NCBI RefSeq assembly: GCF_003429105.1
Contig: NZ_QVTD01000003.1
Coordinates: forward strand, 496,001-560,000
DNA: 64,000 nt
Direction: 5' to 3'
Origin: Peribacillus glennii
GTDB taxonomy: Bacteria > Bacillota > Bacilli > Bacillales > DSM-1321
The notes beneath the pieces were generated by a model. It was not told where the DNA came from. It made no database searches and saw nothing but the letters and a program-made list of their open reading frames with translations. A program made the position numbers and the translations under genes. Position 1 is the first letter of the stretch. Every line of letters starts with the position of its first letter. This document shows positions 1 to 7,809 of the stretch, one piece after another.

Positions 1-10
1 GGTGGTTATC

Positions 11-715
11 ATGGGGAAGGTAAAAAAATTATTGATTGTCGTTGCAACCTTTGTATTTGTATCTATTTTTCCAAATCAGCCAGACGCCCATCCAGGGGGA
101 TTGGACAAATTGGGAGGACACTTTCGCAGCTCTGATTGTGCGTATTTATTACATAAGCCTACCAGTCTGGCCAAAACAGCAAAAAGCAAAGCTCAGTTAC
201 TTACACTAATTAAAAAGCACAGCAGCAACTCTTGTAAAAATCAGCTTACAGTGAACAAGATCTATGTTGAAGGCGGTTATAACCTGCCAAACGGCACTGC
301 ACCTAAACCCGCACCAACACTAAAGACGAAATATCCCGCCACTCTCTCAAGCTGTACAGACGGAGATACGGCTAATTTCAAAATCAATGGCAAGGTAACA
401 AAAACCCGCTTTCTTTTCATTGATACACCAGAGTATACAACCTCAAAAGAAAAGTACGGAAAAGAAGCAAGCATTTACACATGCTCACGGCTTAAAAAGG
501 CAAAGAAAATCACCCTGGAGTTAGATGGAAAAGACAAGTATGACAAATACAACCGTCTTTTAGCATGGGTTTGGGTCGATGGAAAGCTGCTTCAAGAAGA
601 TATTACGAAAGCCGGATGGGTTGAAGACTTTTACGACTATGGAACCTATAGATATGAAAGCAGGATCCGTTCAGCCATGAGTTACGCCAAGAAATACGAT
701 AAGGGAATGTATTGA
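11..715 (+). CDS. secreted thermonuclease-like (SNase family) protein
   Basis: Probable extracellular Ca-dependent nuclease. An N-terminal signal peptide (about residues 1-29) is followed by a His/Cys-containing segment that begins HPGG, as in secreted YHYH-type proteins. The SNase fold spans about residues 108-234. Catalytic-type residues are visible: the DGDT motif (118-121), Arg133 in TRFLFID, Glu141 after IDTP, Glu152 in YGKEAS and Arg182 in KYNRLLAW. The ATG at 11 is preferred; an in-frame GTG at 2 lies at the window edge, so the upstream limit is uncertain. It is followed by an Excalibur-domain gene on the same strand, a common partnership for secreted nucleases. Family assignment is solid; the substrate in vivo is inferred. 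Confidence 0.85.
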   Translation: MGKVKKLLIVVATFVFVSIFPNQPDAHPGGLDKLGGHFRSSDCAYLLHKPTSLAKTAKSKAQLLTLIKKHSSNSCKNQLTVNKIYVEGGYNLPNGTAPKPAPTLKTKYPATLSSCTDGDTANFKINGKVTKTRFLFIDTPEYTTSKEKYGKEASIYTCSRLKKAKKITLELDGKDKYDKYNRLLAWVWVDGKLLQEDITKAGWVEDFYDYGTYRYESRIRSAMSYAKKYDKGMY

Positions 716-749
716 AACTTACATTATTAATTTGGAGGTATATCAGATT

Positions 750-1013
750 ATGAAAAAATTAATTGGAACCACCCTTTCTTTTGGACTGGTTCTTAGTTTT
801 TCGTTTGGATCAATGGATACAGCAGAAGCGAAGACTAAAACCTTTAAAAACTGCACGGAATTGAATAAGGTATACAAAGGCGGCGTAGCCCGTTCATCCA
901 AGGTGAAAAATAAGGGTGGAAAAACAAAATACAAACCTGTTGTATCGAGTTCCCTTTATAAAGCGAATTCTTCAAAAGACCGGGACAAAGACGGAATTGC
1001 GTGTGAACGTTAA
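750..1013 (+). CDS. secreted Excalibur calcium-binding domain protein
   Basis: Small secreted protein of 87 residues. It has a signal peptide ending near AEA (about residue 28) and a C-terminal Excalibur motif with the Ca-binding pattern DRDKDGIACE. The family has two conserved cysteines, here in FKNCTEL and GIACE. The ATG at 750 has a GGAGG about 11 nt upstream; earlier in-frame starts lack one. It lies about 35 nt after the SNase-like gene and is probably co-transcribed with it, ending at the hairpin that follows. Excalibur domains often accompany extracellular nucleases, so a cell-surface or nuclease-assisting role is inferred. Confidence 0.85.
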   Translation: MKKLIGTTLSFGLVLSFSFGSMDTAEAKTKTFKNCTELNKVYKGGVARSSKVKNKGGKTKYKPVVSSSLYKANSSKDRDKDGIACER

Positions 1014-1025
1014 TAAGCATAAATT

Positions 1026-1053
1026 AAATCCCTTCTCAACAGAGAAGGGATTT
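1026..1053 (+). terminator. Rho-independent terminator after the nuclease/Excalibur pair
   Basis: A perfect 12-bp stem (AAATCCCTTCTC with GAGAAGGGATTT) has a 4-nt loop and is followed by a T-rich stretch. Confidence 0.8.
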
Positions 1054-1099
1054 CTTGTACTTATTGTTTGATACAGGTTGAAGAGCTCTTACTTAAATT

Positions 1100-1714
1100 T
1101 TATTTAAATGTTCCTTTGCTTGGATCTAAAATAAACGTTTTACTTTGGTCTTTTCCTTGTAAATAATTATAATAACTAACCCTGAATTTATTTTTCCCAA
1201 TATTTTTAGGTTTAATCCCCTGATTATAGTAAACATCATTTTTAACTCTGGTTAATTTTCCTTTTTTCACGATAAATAAATCCGCACCATCGTGATTTGA
1301 CCCGCTGGCAAAAGCCACTCCAAAAAGGTCAGGTTGTCCTTTATACTTGGAATTAATTTCATAAATCATCTTCTGTGTGAAATTATATACATAATCTTTC
1401 AGCTGGTAGCCAGTATATGAGATTGTTTTTGCACCAACTTTTTGAAGATAAATCTTGTAATCAGCATTATAAATGCTATCACCTTTGTCTATACCAGCAT
1501 ATGGCCATGCCCATTCATACTTTGAATTAATGTCACCTCTAGCCTTTTTCTCACCGGTACCGATTACATATACTTTATAACTAACCCCTTTAGCATCTTT
1601 CAAAGTGTAAGTCACACGACTTTTTTTGGTATTGACTGTTGCAGCTTTAGTTTCCGGTGAAAGTAAAGCAAACAATATAGTCAGTACCGTAAACAGACTA
1701 AAAACCTTTTTCAT
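1100..1714 (-). CDS. secreted protein of unknown function
   Basis: Protein of 204 residues with a clear signal peptide: KK-start, hydrophobic core, cleavage near TKAA at about residue 25. The mature part is rich in Lys and Tyr with alternating hydrophobic residues, suggesting a beta-rich extracellular domain. No catalytic motif is recognised. The start at 1714 is backed by AAGGAGG about 12 nt upstream. It is a single gene, transcribed towards the nuclease pair. I do not recognise the family. Confidence 0.7.
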   Translation of the reverse strand: MKKVFSLFTVLTILFALLSPETKAATVNTKKSRVTYTLKDAKGVSYKVYVIGTGEKKARGDINSKYEWAWPYAGIDKGDSIYNADYKIYLQKVGAKTISYTGYQLKDYVYNFTQKMIYEINSKYKGQPDLFGVAFASGSNHDGADLFIVKKGKLTRVKNDVYYNQGIKPKNIGKNKFRVSYYNYLQGKDQSKTFILDPSKGTFK

Positions 1715-1838
1715 AAACTTTATATTCCTCCTTGTTTAACCCTACATTTATTATCGGAGGGATAAGTTCATTTTTTATTAAAAGCCAACTTAACAATCAA
1801 ATAATTTCTGGTGTTGTTTTTAAAGTTCTTGATATTAT

Positions 1839-2361
1839 TCACCTAGCATTTCGGTACCAATCCCATGCCTTTTGTTCGATCTCCAACACTATCTGTTCCT
1901 TTCCTTTGATGTATGATTCAATGTCATAGGGAAAACGTATGGACAATTCCTCTTTCAAGTTTCCATACCTTTTTGCAATATCCGGATTTACTCGCAAGTA
2001 ATCTCGAAATGCAAGATGGCGTTCAATCTCAGGATTTCCCAGCTGATAAATATGGACATGGTGAGTTCGATTATCTCCGCCTTTCTGGAAATAGCGGCGT
2101 CCAGCTAACCCGTTTTCTCCCTTGGGTTCATAACCACTTGCGGCCATTGCCTCGTTAAATACGTCAATCCGCTTAATGTCTCTAACTACAGGCATTATGT
2201 CAATAACAGGCTTTGCCTTTAGTCCATTTACAGATGTACTGCCGATATGGTGGATGTGGATGAGTTCGGGACCGAAAATTTCATACAAACGTTCGGATTC
2301 TTCCTTAAATAAATCTCGAAAACCATTGCTCATTATATGGTACTACCTCAACTTTTCTCAT
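1839..2361 (-). pseudogene. GrpB family (UPF0157) gene with a one-base frameshift
   Basis: The long frame carries the GrpB nucleotidyltransferase-like signature HIGSTSVNGLKAKPVIDI and is otherwise full length. It lacks the family's N-terminus if started at its first ATG (2333). That missing N-terminus (MRKVEVVPYNEQW) is present upstream in a second frame, starting at ATG 2361 with an AAGGGGAG ribosome binding site. The two frames join if one T is removed from the TTTT run at 2319-2322 (coding strand), giving ...NEQWFRDLFKEES. This is either a real frameshift mutation or a homopolymer sequencing error. An internal start at 2333 could still yield a shortened protein. Confidence 0.8.
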
Positions 2362-2516
2362 AACGCTCCCCTTTTTATGTTCCCTTAAGATTTTAAATCC
2401 ACTAGTATAGGGATTTATTGCAACATCCTATATATTTGCACTTAACCACTACAGTATTATTTTTCGCCAAAGAAGCTCATATAAAAACAATACATTCCCC
2501 CCAGGATAAAGCCAAA

Positions 2517-2540
2517 ATAAAAAGCCCATAAGGCTTCTTA
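2517..2540 (-). terminator. terminator of the small lipoprotein gene
   Basis: On the minus strand a short stem AAGCC/GGCTT is followed by TTTTATTTT, just downstream of the lipoprotein stop codon. Confidence 0.6.
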
Positions 2541-2568
2541 AGGTTAAACACAAGGCGGTATATTAGCT

Positions 2569-2736
2569 TTAATTAGCTCGTCCTGCATCTTCTCCCGTGT
2601 TATTGGAATTCCTATCTTCATCTGCTTCTACAGGTTCTTTTTTAACTCCAGGTTTATCTGTATCATCTGAACACCCAGCTAGGTTCCCTAATAAGATCAT
2701 GAATATCATAAAAAGCAAACATTTCTTTCTCGCCAT
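2569..2736 (-). CDS. small lipoprotein (55 residues)
   Basis: A short reading frame with strong support. GGAGG lies about 11 nt before the ATG. The N-terminus is positively charged (MARKK) with a hydrophobic stretch to residue 20 and a lipobox LAGC, so Cys22 would be acylated and the protein anchored on the outer face of the membrane. The mature part (about 33 residues) is short, acidic and disordered-looking. Function unknown. A hairpin with a T-run follows the stop codon, so it looks like an independent transcription unit. Confidence 0.75.
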   Translation of the reverse strand: MARKKCLLFMIFMILLGNLAGCSDDTDKPGVKKEPVEADEDRNSNNTGEDAGRAN

Positions 2737-2819
2737 ATTTTTTTACCTCCACTTAGAGTAATTTAGCTTCCCGGTATTTAATTCCCGTACTACCAATTTA
2801 TGAAACGTAAGCAAACTAA

Positions 2820-2849
2820 AAAGCCTCCTGGATAAAGGTTTAGAGGCTT
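2820..2849 (-). terminator. terminator downstream of the acyl-CoA ligase gene
   Basis: On the minus strand AAGCCTC pairs with GAGGCTT and is followed by TTTT. A second, 10-bp inverted repeat (ACCCCAAGAA/TTCTTGGGGT, 2864-2895) lies between it and the gene. Confidence 0.65.
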
Positions 2850-2935
2850 GATTATCATGTAGTACCCCAAGAAAATTAAACGTCATTCTTGGGGTTAGTT
2901 TTTGTCCGGTATGTCATTTGGGGGACAGTCCCACT

Positions 2936-4621
2936 TTATAATTCTGAAGGAATTTTTCCTCCTTCTTGCAGGTATAGATTTTCATACAGTTTGACGATTT
3001 CCTTTTTATTGAACTTGCCTACACTCGTTTTCGGAATTTCTTCAACAAACAGTATATCATCCGGGAATTGCCATTTTGCAAAATGGTCATAAAGCAATTC
3101 TTCAAGTTCCTCACGTGGAACCGGATTTCGGTCCTTCGTGACGACCAGCGCCAGCGGACGTTCCTGCCATTTGGCGTGCGGGATTCCGACAACCACTGCC
3201 TCGGCAACATTTTCATGACCCATCAATGTATTCTCCAGATCAATGGAGGAAATCCATTCGCCTCCACTTTTAATCACATCTTTGATTCGGTCTACGATTT
3301 TCAAATATCCATTCTCATCTATTGTACCTGCATCACCGCTCCTCCAATAGCCATCGCGGAACTGGCTTTCAGATACAGGGATATTATGATAGGCACCCGT
3401 TATCCACGGACCTCTTAAACAAATTTCTCCAATCGACTTGCCGTCACGAGGAAGTTCTTCGCCTGTATCCGGGTCACACAATTTGATATCAATTCCTGTT
3501 ACAGGTAATCCTTGTTTGCGTCTTAAATCCCACTTTTCTTCCTCCGTCAGCTTATTTTGCAAGGATGGGTTCAATCGATAATTGATTGATACAAGCGGAG
3601 TTGTCTCTGTAGCACCATATGCATGAATGATTTCAGCGCCCGTAAGCTCTTTAAACCCTCTCATCATCGAGACTGGTGGTTCTGAAGCACCAGATAAAAA
3701 ACGAGCCTTACTAAAATCAGGTTTTTCCTCAAGCGTCCTGATATAATGCAGCATGGGAAGGAAAATGGCTGGTGATCCTGCAGCCAGGGTTACTTTTTCC
3801 TGAAGCATGAGGTCAACCAGAACCGATGTATCTTCCGCCGTAAAGCGGCCGGGCAAGATGATTTTAGAACCCATCATTGCTGCAACGTGAACAAGTCCCC
3901 ATGATTGAGCGTGGAACATTGGAACAATGACCAATAAAGTGTCATCGCAGTTCACCCCAATATATGCGCCCATTTCCACCGTGTGAAGGTATATATTTCG
4001 GTGAGAATAGAACACACCCTTTGGTTTTCCGGTTGTTCCAGAAGTATAGCAGGCATTATAGGCGGTGTTTTCATCAATCATTGGCCAATCATACTCAGCG
4101 CTTTCTTGCTTGATTTTCTCTTCAAAATGATAGATGGGCGATAACGCTGTTTTGATTTCTGAACTTGGTTTATCTGACATTATGATAAAGCCCTTCACTG
4201 TCTCTAAATGCGGGGCAATGGCTTCTGCCAGAGGCAATAAAGTTTCGTCGACAAAGATATATTTTGCCTCACTATGGTTTGTCACGTATGATAAATCCTC
4301 CGGTGAAATCCGCAAATTCATTTGCAGCATGGTTGCACCTGTCCCCGGAATCGCAAAATACAATTCGAAATGCCGGGCGGAATTCCAGTCCAATATCCCT
4401 ATCTTGTCCCCCGGCTTTACGCCAAGCTGGTTTTCAAGGAAATTGGCAATCTGGCCCATGCGTGCAAAGGCCTCCCGGTAGGTATACCGATGAATCTGAT
4501 TGCCGCTCCGGTACAAAATTTCCCGATTCGGAAAGTTCCGGACAGCATGCCGGATCAATGTTGTCGTATTCAATTGATAGTCGTTCATTGAGGTCGATTG
4601 AAACCCTTTCACCATTCTCAC
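2936..4621 (-). CDS. fatty-acid/medium-chain acyl-CoA ligase (AMP-binding family)
   Basis: Acyl-adenylate-forming enzyme that would activate a carboxylic acid with ATP and CoA. The 561-residue length is normal for AlkK/FadD-type ligases. Motifs in order: the AMP-binding loop YTSGTTGKPKGV at 192-203, YGATETTP in the middle, the hinge region with RSGDAG and VDRIKDVIKSGGEWIS, and the C-terminal catalytic lysine in TSVGKFNKKEI. The GTG at 4621 lies 7 nt after AGGAGG and is preferred to the ATG at 4615. It is monocistronic and ends at a hairpin. Exact chain length preference cannot be read from sequence. Confidence 0.88.
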   Translation of the reverse strand: MRMVKGFQSTSMNDYQLNTTTLIRHAVRNFPNREILYRSGNQIHRYTYREAFARMGQIANFLENQLGVKPGDKIGILDWNSARHFELYFAIPGTGATMLQMNLRISPEDLSYVTNHSEAKYIFVDETLLPLAEAIAPHLETVKGFIIMSDKPSSEIKTALSPIYHFEEKIKQESAEYDWPMIDENTAYNACYTSGTTGKPKGVFYSHRNIYLHTVEMGAYIGVNCDDTLLVIVPMFHAQSWGLVHVAAMMGSKIILPGRFTAEDTSVLVDLMLQEKVTLAAGSPAIFLPMLHYIRTLEEKPDFSKARFLSGASEPPVSMMRGFKELTGAEIIHAYGATETTPLVSINYRLNPSLQNKLTEEEKWDLRRKQGLPVTGIDIKLCDPDTGEELPRDGKSIGEICLRGPWITGAYHNIPVSESQFRDGYWRSGDAGTIDENGYLKIVDRIKDVIKSGGEWISSIDLENTLMGHENVAEAVVVGIPHAKWQERPLALVVTKDRNPVPREELEELLYDHFAKWQFPDDILFVEEIPKTSVGKFNKKEIVKLYENLYLQEGGKIPSEL

Positions 4622-4799
4622 AAAAAAACCTCCTCTTGTTTATGTATTATTCTGTATTTTCCTAATTATCTGTCTTTTTATCATAACAGCGCTTACATTA
4701 AAAACATAGTTATGTTTTATAAATTTGGAAGTTCATTTTTAAAAATTTATCCTTAAATCAAGATCCCTTAAACACTCACATTAAATTATAGTTCGGTAT

Positions 4800-4958
4800 T
4801 TATCCTCTTGTTCCAAACCCCTTTTCTTCATTTTCAAACAAAAAAACCAGAACCCGAATGGAAACTGGCATTTCATATCTGATTCGGCACCGCTGATAAT
4901 CGTCCAGTAATCGTCCGAGTTCCCGTTTCATCAAGTAAATACCTTGGTCATCCACCAT
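4800..4958 (-). other. possible 52-residue ORF or gene fragment
   Basis: This open frame encodes a plausible helical segment followed by a beta-like stretch (KRELGRLLDDYQRC, then PVSIRVLVFLF). There is no convincing ribosome binding site. It lies in a roughly 1-kb stretch without intact genes, next to a decayed DUF2294 copy, so it may be part of the same degraded DNA. Family not recognised; it may not be expressed. Confidence 0.3.
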
Positions 4959-5074
4959 AAATTAAAACCATTTCTCTGCATGCTTGACATTCCTTTTCCA
5001 CACAAATGATTCGGCTAGTCACTTTTCGACAAACAAAAAAGCCGAAAGAATAGAAGTCATCTTTTTCTCCCGGC

Positions 5075-5525
5075 TTATGTCCGGCACAAAATACGTCCGA
5101 AATCAACCTTTATTTGATTCTCCAATTCAATGCCTTCAGGGCTTGACCCAAACAAAAACTCCTTTCTGATGCTGTAAATTCCAATCATAATAAAGATGTT
5201 GGATTTCCCTATCATTAATTGCCTTAATATGTCCCCGCATTTCCAAATCGAGAGTCTTTATCATGACTTCCCTCGTGGGTTTCAATCGTAAGTTCCTGAT
5301 CCTGTCCATTTAATTACGAAATAATTTCAATAGACCAACAATTTATTCTTAATTTTATTTTCCCCTGTCCTTTAATAAAAAACACTTAACTTCTTCTACC
5401 AAAAAGTGAAAATTTCAAACAGTAATTTTTTTGAGGTTCAAAGGATTTTTTCTCACTAATGGAGAATTTATTAAGATATAAAGTTACACTAACTTTTGAT
5501 GTGTAACTGGAACTCCGCTTTTTCA
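5075..5525 (-). pseudogene. decayed DUF2294 family gene
   Basis: Fragments in shifting frames match the intact DUF2294 protein encoded next to it on the other strand. One piece has SVTLYLNKFSISEKKSF, corresponding to ITIYIKDFLTPMEHKFL. A second piece, open from 5309 to 5136, reads REVMIKTLDLEMRGHIKA, then HLYYDWNLQHQKGVFVWV, corresponding to KEFYYDWNLHTLSGMFVAV. A TGA follows VKP, and a +1 shift restores EGIELENQIKVDFG up to a TAA at 5075. A weak stem with a T-run (about 5036-5080) may be its old terminator. The gene is clearly inactive; it arose either by inverted duplication or as an older divergent paralogue. Confidence 0.7.
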
Positions 5526-5630
5526 AGCTTATTTTATGAATAAAATCGTGGCGCTCTACTATCACGGTTTATAACCAAATAGAATCAATGGAACTTAGAT
5601 AGAATGCTACGTTCTTAAAGGATGGCGTCC

Positions 5631-6320
5631 ATGCGATTAAATCAGAAGGAAAAAGAAATAGGGAGTTATATTGGAAGATTGCTTAGGGAGTATTTCGGTA
5701 AAGGGCCGGGAGCGGTTTTTGCCATGGTGGCCGATCCATATATTACGATTTATATCAAAGATTTCCTGACGCCAATGGAGCATAAATTTTTGAAACAGGA
5801 CCAGAATTTCACTTATGTCCAAAAAAACAGGGATATGCTGATGGAAACACTTATACCTGAGATTACGGCCTACATAAGGATGAACATCGGCGTTGATGTA
5901 AAAGAGTTTTATTATGATTGGAACTTACACACATTATCTGGCATGTTTGTTGCCGTTTGTTCAAGTGATTATTCCAATTTACAAAACTCTTACCTAAATC
6001 AGGAGCTGGTCCATGAAGAGATCGTTAAAGTAAGTGAAGAAGCAGAAAAGGTTCCCGGAGAGGTTATTTCCTACCTGCTGAACCCACGAACATTACTGAT
6101 AATACGCAAGAAAATACTTGTCAGCATTGAAAAAGAACTGATATCTTTAGGCAATCAAGAAATCCTGACGATCGCCAAGAGGAAACTGGAGAAAAGGCTT
6201 CTGGAACATCATAAAGAAAACTTCGAAATGTACTTACATGCCCGGATAGAGAATGCTTTTGTCGCATGGGATTTTGATCTGGATAAAAGCGGGATTGTGT
6301 TTATTTTACAGCCAAAATAA
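5631..6320 (+). CDS. DUF2294 domain protein
   Basis: Cytoplasmic protein of about 229 residues with the two-lobed pattern of the Bacillus DUF2294 (Na-translocating-decarboxylase-associated) family: N-terminal KEIGSYIGRLLREYFGKGP, then ITIYIKDFLTPMEHKFL, then FYYDWNLHTLSGMFVAV, and a second partial repeat in the C-terminal half. The ATG at 5631 is chosen because AAAGGA sits 9 nt upstream; an ATG at 5622 overlaps that site. It has no signal peptide or membrane segments. Function unknown; a proposed role in membrane-associated stress or sodium handling is only a family-level guess. A strong terminator follows. Confidence 0.75.
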   Translation: MRLNQKEKEIGSYIGRLLREYFGKGPGAVFAMVADPYITIYIKDFLTPMEHKFLKQDQNFTYVQKNRDMLMETLIPEITAYIRMNIGVDVKEFYYDWNLHTLSGMFVAVCSSDYSNLQNSYLNQELVHEEIVKVSEEAEKVPGEVISYLLNPRTLLIIRKKILVSIEKELISLGNQEILTIAKRKLEKRLLEHHKENFEMYLHARIENAFVAWDFDLDKSGIVFILQPK

Positions 6321-6360
6321 AAGATGGCAGCAATGAGCTAGGCAATAGAACTAGACATAA

Positions 6361-6402
6361 GCCAAAAAGAAGAGAGCCTATCTTCTTTTTGGCTTTTTTT
6401 AT
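6361..6402 (+). terminator. terminator after the DUF2294 gene
   Basis: A 14-bp stem (AGCCAAAAAGAAGA with TCTTCTTTTTGGCT) is followed by a run of T. Confidence 0.9.
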
Positions 6403-6455
6403 ATCAAAAAGGTATGGTTGGTTTCCATTAAATTGGACTTCTCAGGGGTGAGGAG

Positions 6456-6530
6456 ATGAAATATTACTCTAGGCAGGAAGCCGATACACTATCAAAAAAA
6501 GATGAAAAGTTGGGGTTATATGGAAAATGA
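6456..6530 (+). CDS. possible 24-residue leader peptide overlapping rsbT-like gene
   Basis: A very short frame begins ATG at 6456 directly behind GGGGTGAGGAG and encodes MKYYSRQEADTLSKKDEKLG plus four residues. Its TGA overlaps the start of the downstream RsbT-like gene (ATG at 6520) in another frame. This layout would allow translational coupling, because ribosomes terminating here reach the RsbT start, whose own Shine-Dalgarno (TTGGGG) is weak. It could also be chance; expression is not shown. Confidence 0.35.
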   Translation: MKYYSRQEADTLSKKDEKLGLYGK

Positions 6531-6936
6531 TTACGTCATCAAAATTCGCAAGGAATGGGATATCGTCACGGCCCGTAATGCAGGAAGAGACATATCCAGT
6601 AGGCTCGACTTTGATCCGATCAATAAGGCAAAGCTTATTACCGCCATCTCTGAATTGGCAAGAAATATACACCAGCATGCGAGACAAGGTGAAATCAGAA
6701 TAGAAATCATTCGGGAAAGGATGAAAAATGGAGTTAAAGTAATAGCCATCGATGAGGGGCCGGGAATAGAGAATATTAATAAAGCCTTAGAAGTTGGCTA
6801 CTCCACTAGAGGAGGGCTGGGATTCGGAATACCCGGGGTAAAAAAGCTAATGGACGAGTTTTCGATCGATTCGAAAGTTGGAATCGGAACTATAGTGACT
6901 TTCATTAAATGGCAAATAACCAGGAATATATATTGA
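6520..6936 (+). CDS. RsbT-like anti-sigma factor serine kinase (GHKL ATPase)
   Basis: Small single-domain kinase of 138 residues resembling RsbT, the switch kinase that phosphorylates RsbS/RsbR and activates the RsbU phosphatase in the SigB stress cascade. Visible GHKL motifs: the N-box TAISELARNIHQHA (42-55), the G1 box DEGPGI (78-83), and the lid/G2 region STRGGLGFGIPGVKKLMDEF (95-114), all as in RsbT. The start at 6520 gives an RsbT-like N-terminus (MENDYVIKIRKEWDIVTAR); an upstream ATG at 6502 lacks support. No rsbR, rsbS or rsbU partner is adjacent, so it is an orphan here. Partner and pathway are inferred. Confidence 0.8.
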   Translation: MENDYVIKIRKEWDIVTARNAGRDISSRLDFDPINKAKLITAISELARNIHQHARQGEIRIEIIRERMKNGVKVIAIDEGPGIENINKALEVGYSTRGGLGFGIPGVKKLMDEFSIDSKVGIGTIVTFIKWQITRNIY

Positions 6937-7193
6937 CACAAAAATTAGGAAGTGTAATAAAGGCTTGGAGTGGCGGGCATGATAGATTCCGATCCGGGAC
7001 ATGACCTGCTTTTAGAATGATCGGGCATGGTAGCCAGAAATCATGTCCGGGAGTCTTCACATCATGCTATTAATAAACTTAAGGGAGGGAAGCTATTTCC
7101 CTTTCAGCGGCAATAGCTCCGGGTGTTTTTATACCTCCCCTTTTTGGGGACAGGATCAATGCATCTTTTATAATTAAAACTACTAATACGGAT

Positions 7194-7757
7194 TTAATGA
7201 CGGACCCCCGCAGTCTCACTTACGATAAATTTTATTTCATATTCCTGGCCTGTAAGCTCTTGTATAACGTCACCTATTAATTTTCCATATCTTTCTTTCA
7301 GCCATTCGAGTTGAAAGCTATTCCCACAGTGAACGATTATGATCTCGTCTCTTACTTCCCCATCAGTATCCTTAAACCATGTTTCAAAAGATGGAGTGGA
7401 TATCCTTCTGGAAATATTGGATAAGACCTGTCCCCAAAGATCGAAAAGCATTTCTTCATTATCTTCGTTACCAACAGAATGATTTTTGTTGGAGAGCTCT
7501 TCCTTAAAACTTGTAGTTTCAATAAGTTGCGGTTCCAAGGATTCTTCTTCTCTGTATCCTTTTCTATCTTTTTGCAGAACCTTCACAAGCAAATCTCGAG
7601 GAAGGTATTTCATTTGAAGTTCAATGAAATCCGCTGGAGAAAGGACCGAATACTTAAATAAAATCGCCGCGTCTGCCAAATTTCCTGATACCAATGCCAC
7701 TTTAATGCGTTCTTTATCGATACTACTGTATATTACTTTATCAAAAGATTTGTTCAT
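7194..7757 (-). CDS. protein with a C-terminal DnaA domain I (DnaA_N)
   Basis: Protein of 187 residues. Residues about 104-181 match the N-terminal interaction domain of the replication initiator DnaA: LWGQVLSNISRRISTPSFETW, a middle strand, NSFQLEWLKERY, then ELTGQEYEIKFIV. It stops where DnaA domain I normally ends, so there is no ATPase or DNA-binding domain. The first 100 residues contain a helical segment (SPADFIELQMKYLP) and an acidic linker; I do not recognise them. It lies 52 nt downstream of a KinB-like kinase gene on the same strand. DnaA domain I self-associates and binds DnaB, DnaD and SirA in Bacillus, so a regulatory or titrating role in replication initiation is inferred. Confidence 0.75.
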   Translation of the reverse strand: MNKSFDKVIYSSIDKERIKVALVSGNLADAAILFKYSVLSPADFIELQMKYLPRDLLVKVLQKDRKGYREEESLEPQLIETTSFKEELSNKNHSVGNEDNEEMLFDLWGQVLSNISRRISTPSFETWFKDTDGEVRDEIIIVHCGNSFQLEWLKERYGKLIGDVIQELTGQEYEIKFIVSETAGVRH

Positions 7758-7809
7758 TCCTCACACTTCCATCTCTTGTAGTTATAAAAATCAACGTAAT
7801 CGAACGATA

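Noticed and set aside
2460..2540. Membrane-like 26-residue open stretch on the minus strand (ending YMSFFGEK)
   Set aside because: No start codon with a ribosome binding site; it overlaps the lipoprotein terminator and begins directly after a stop.
4984..5169. A 61-residue open frame on the plus strand
   Set aside because: It lies antisense to the decayed DUF2294 copy, with no ribosome binding site or recognisable domain.
7021..7160. Imperfect inverted repeats after the RsbT-like gene
   Set aside because: Stems are bulged and lack a clear T-run; neither a terminator nor an RNA element could be supported.
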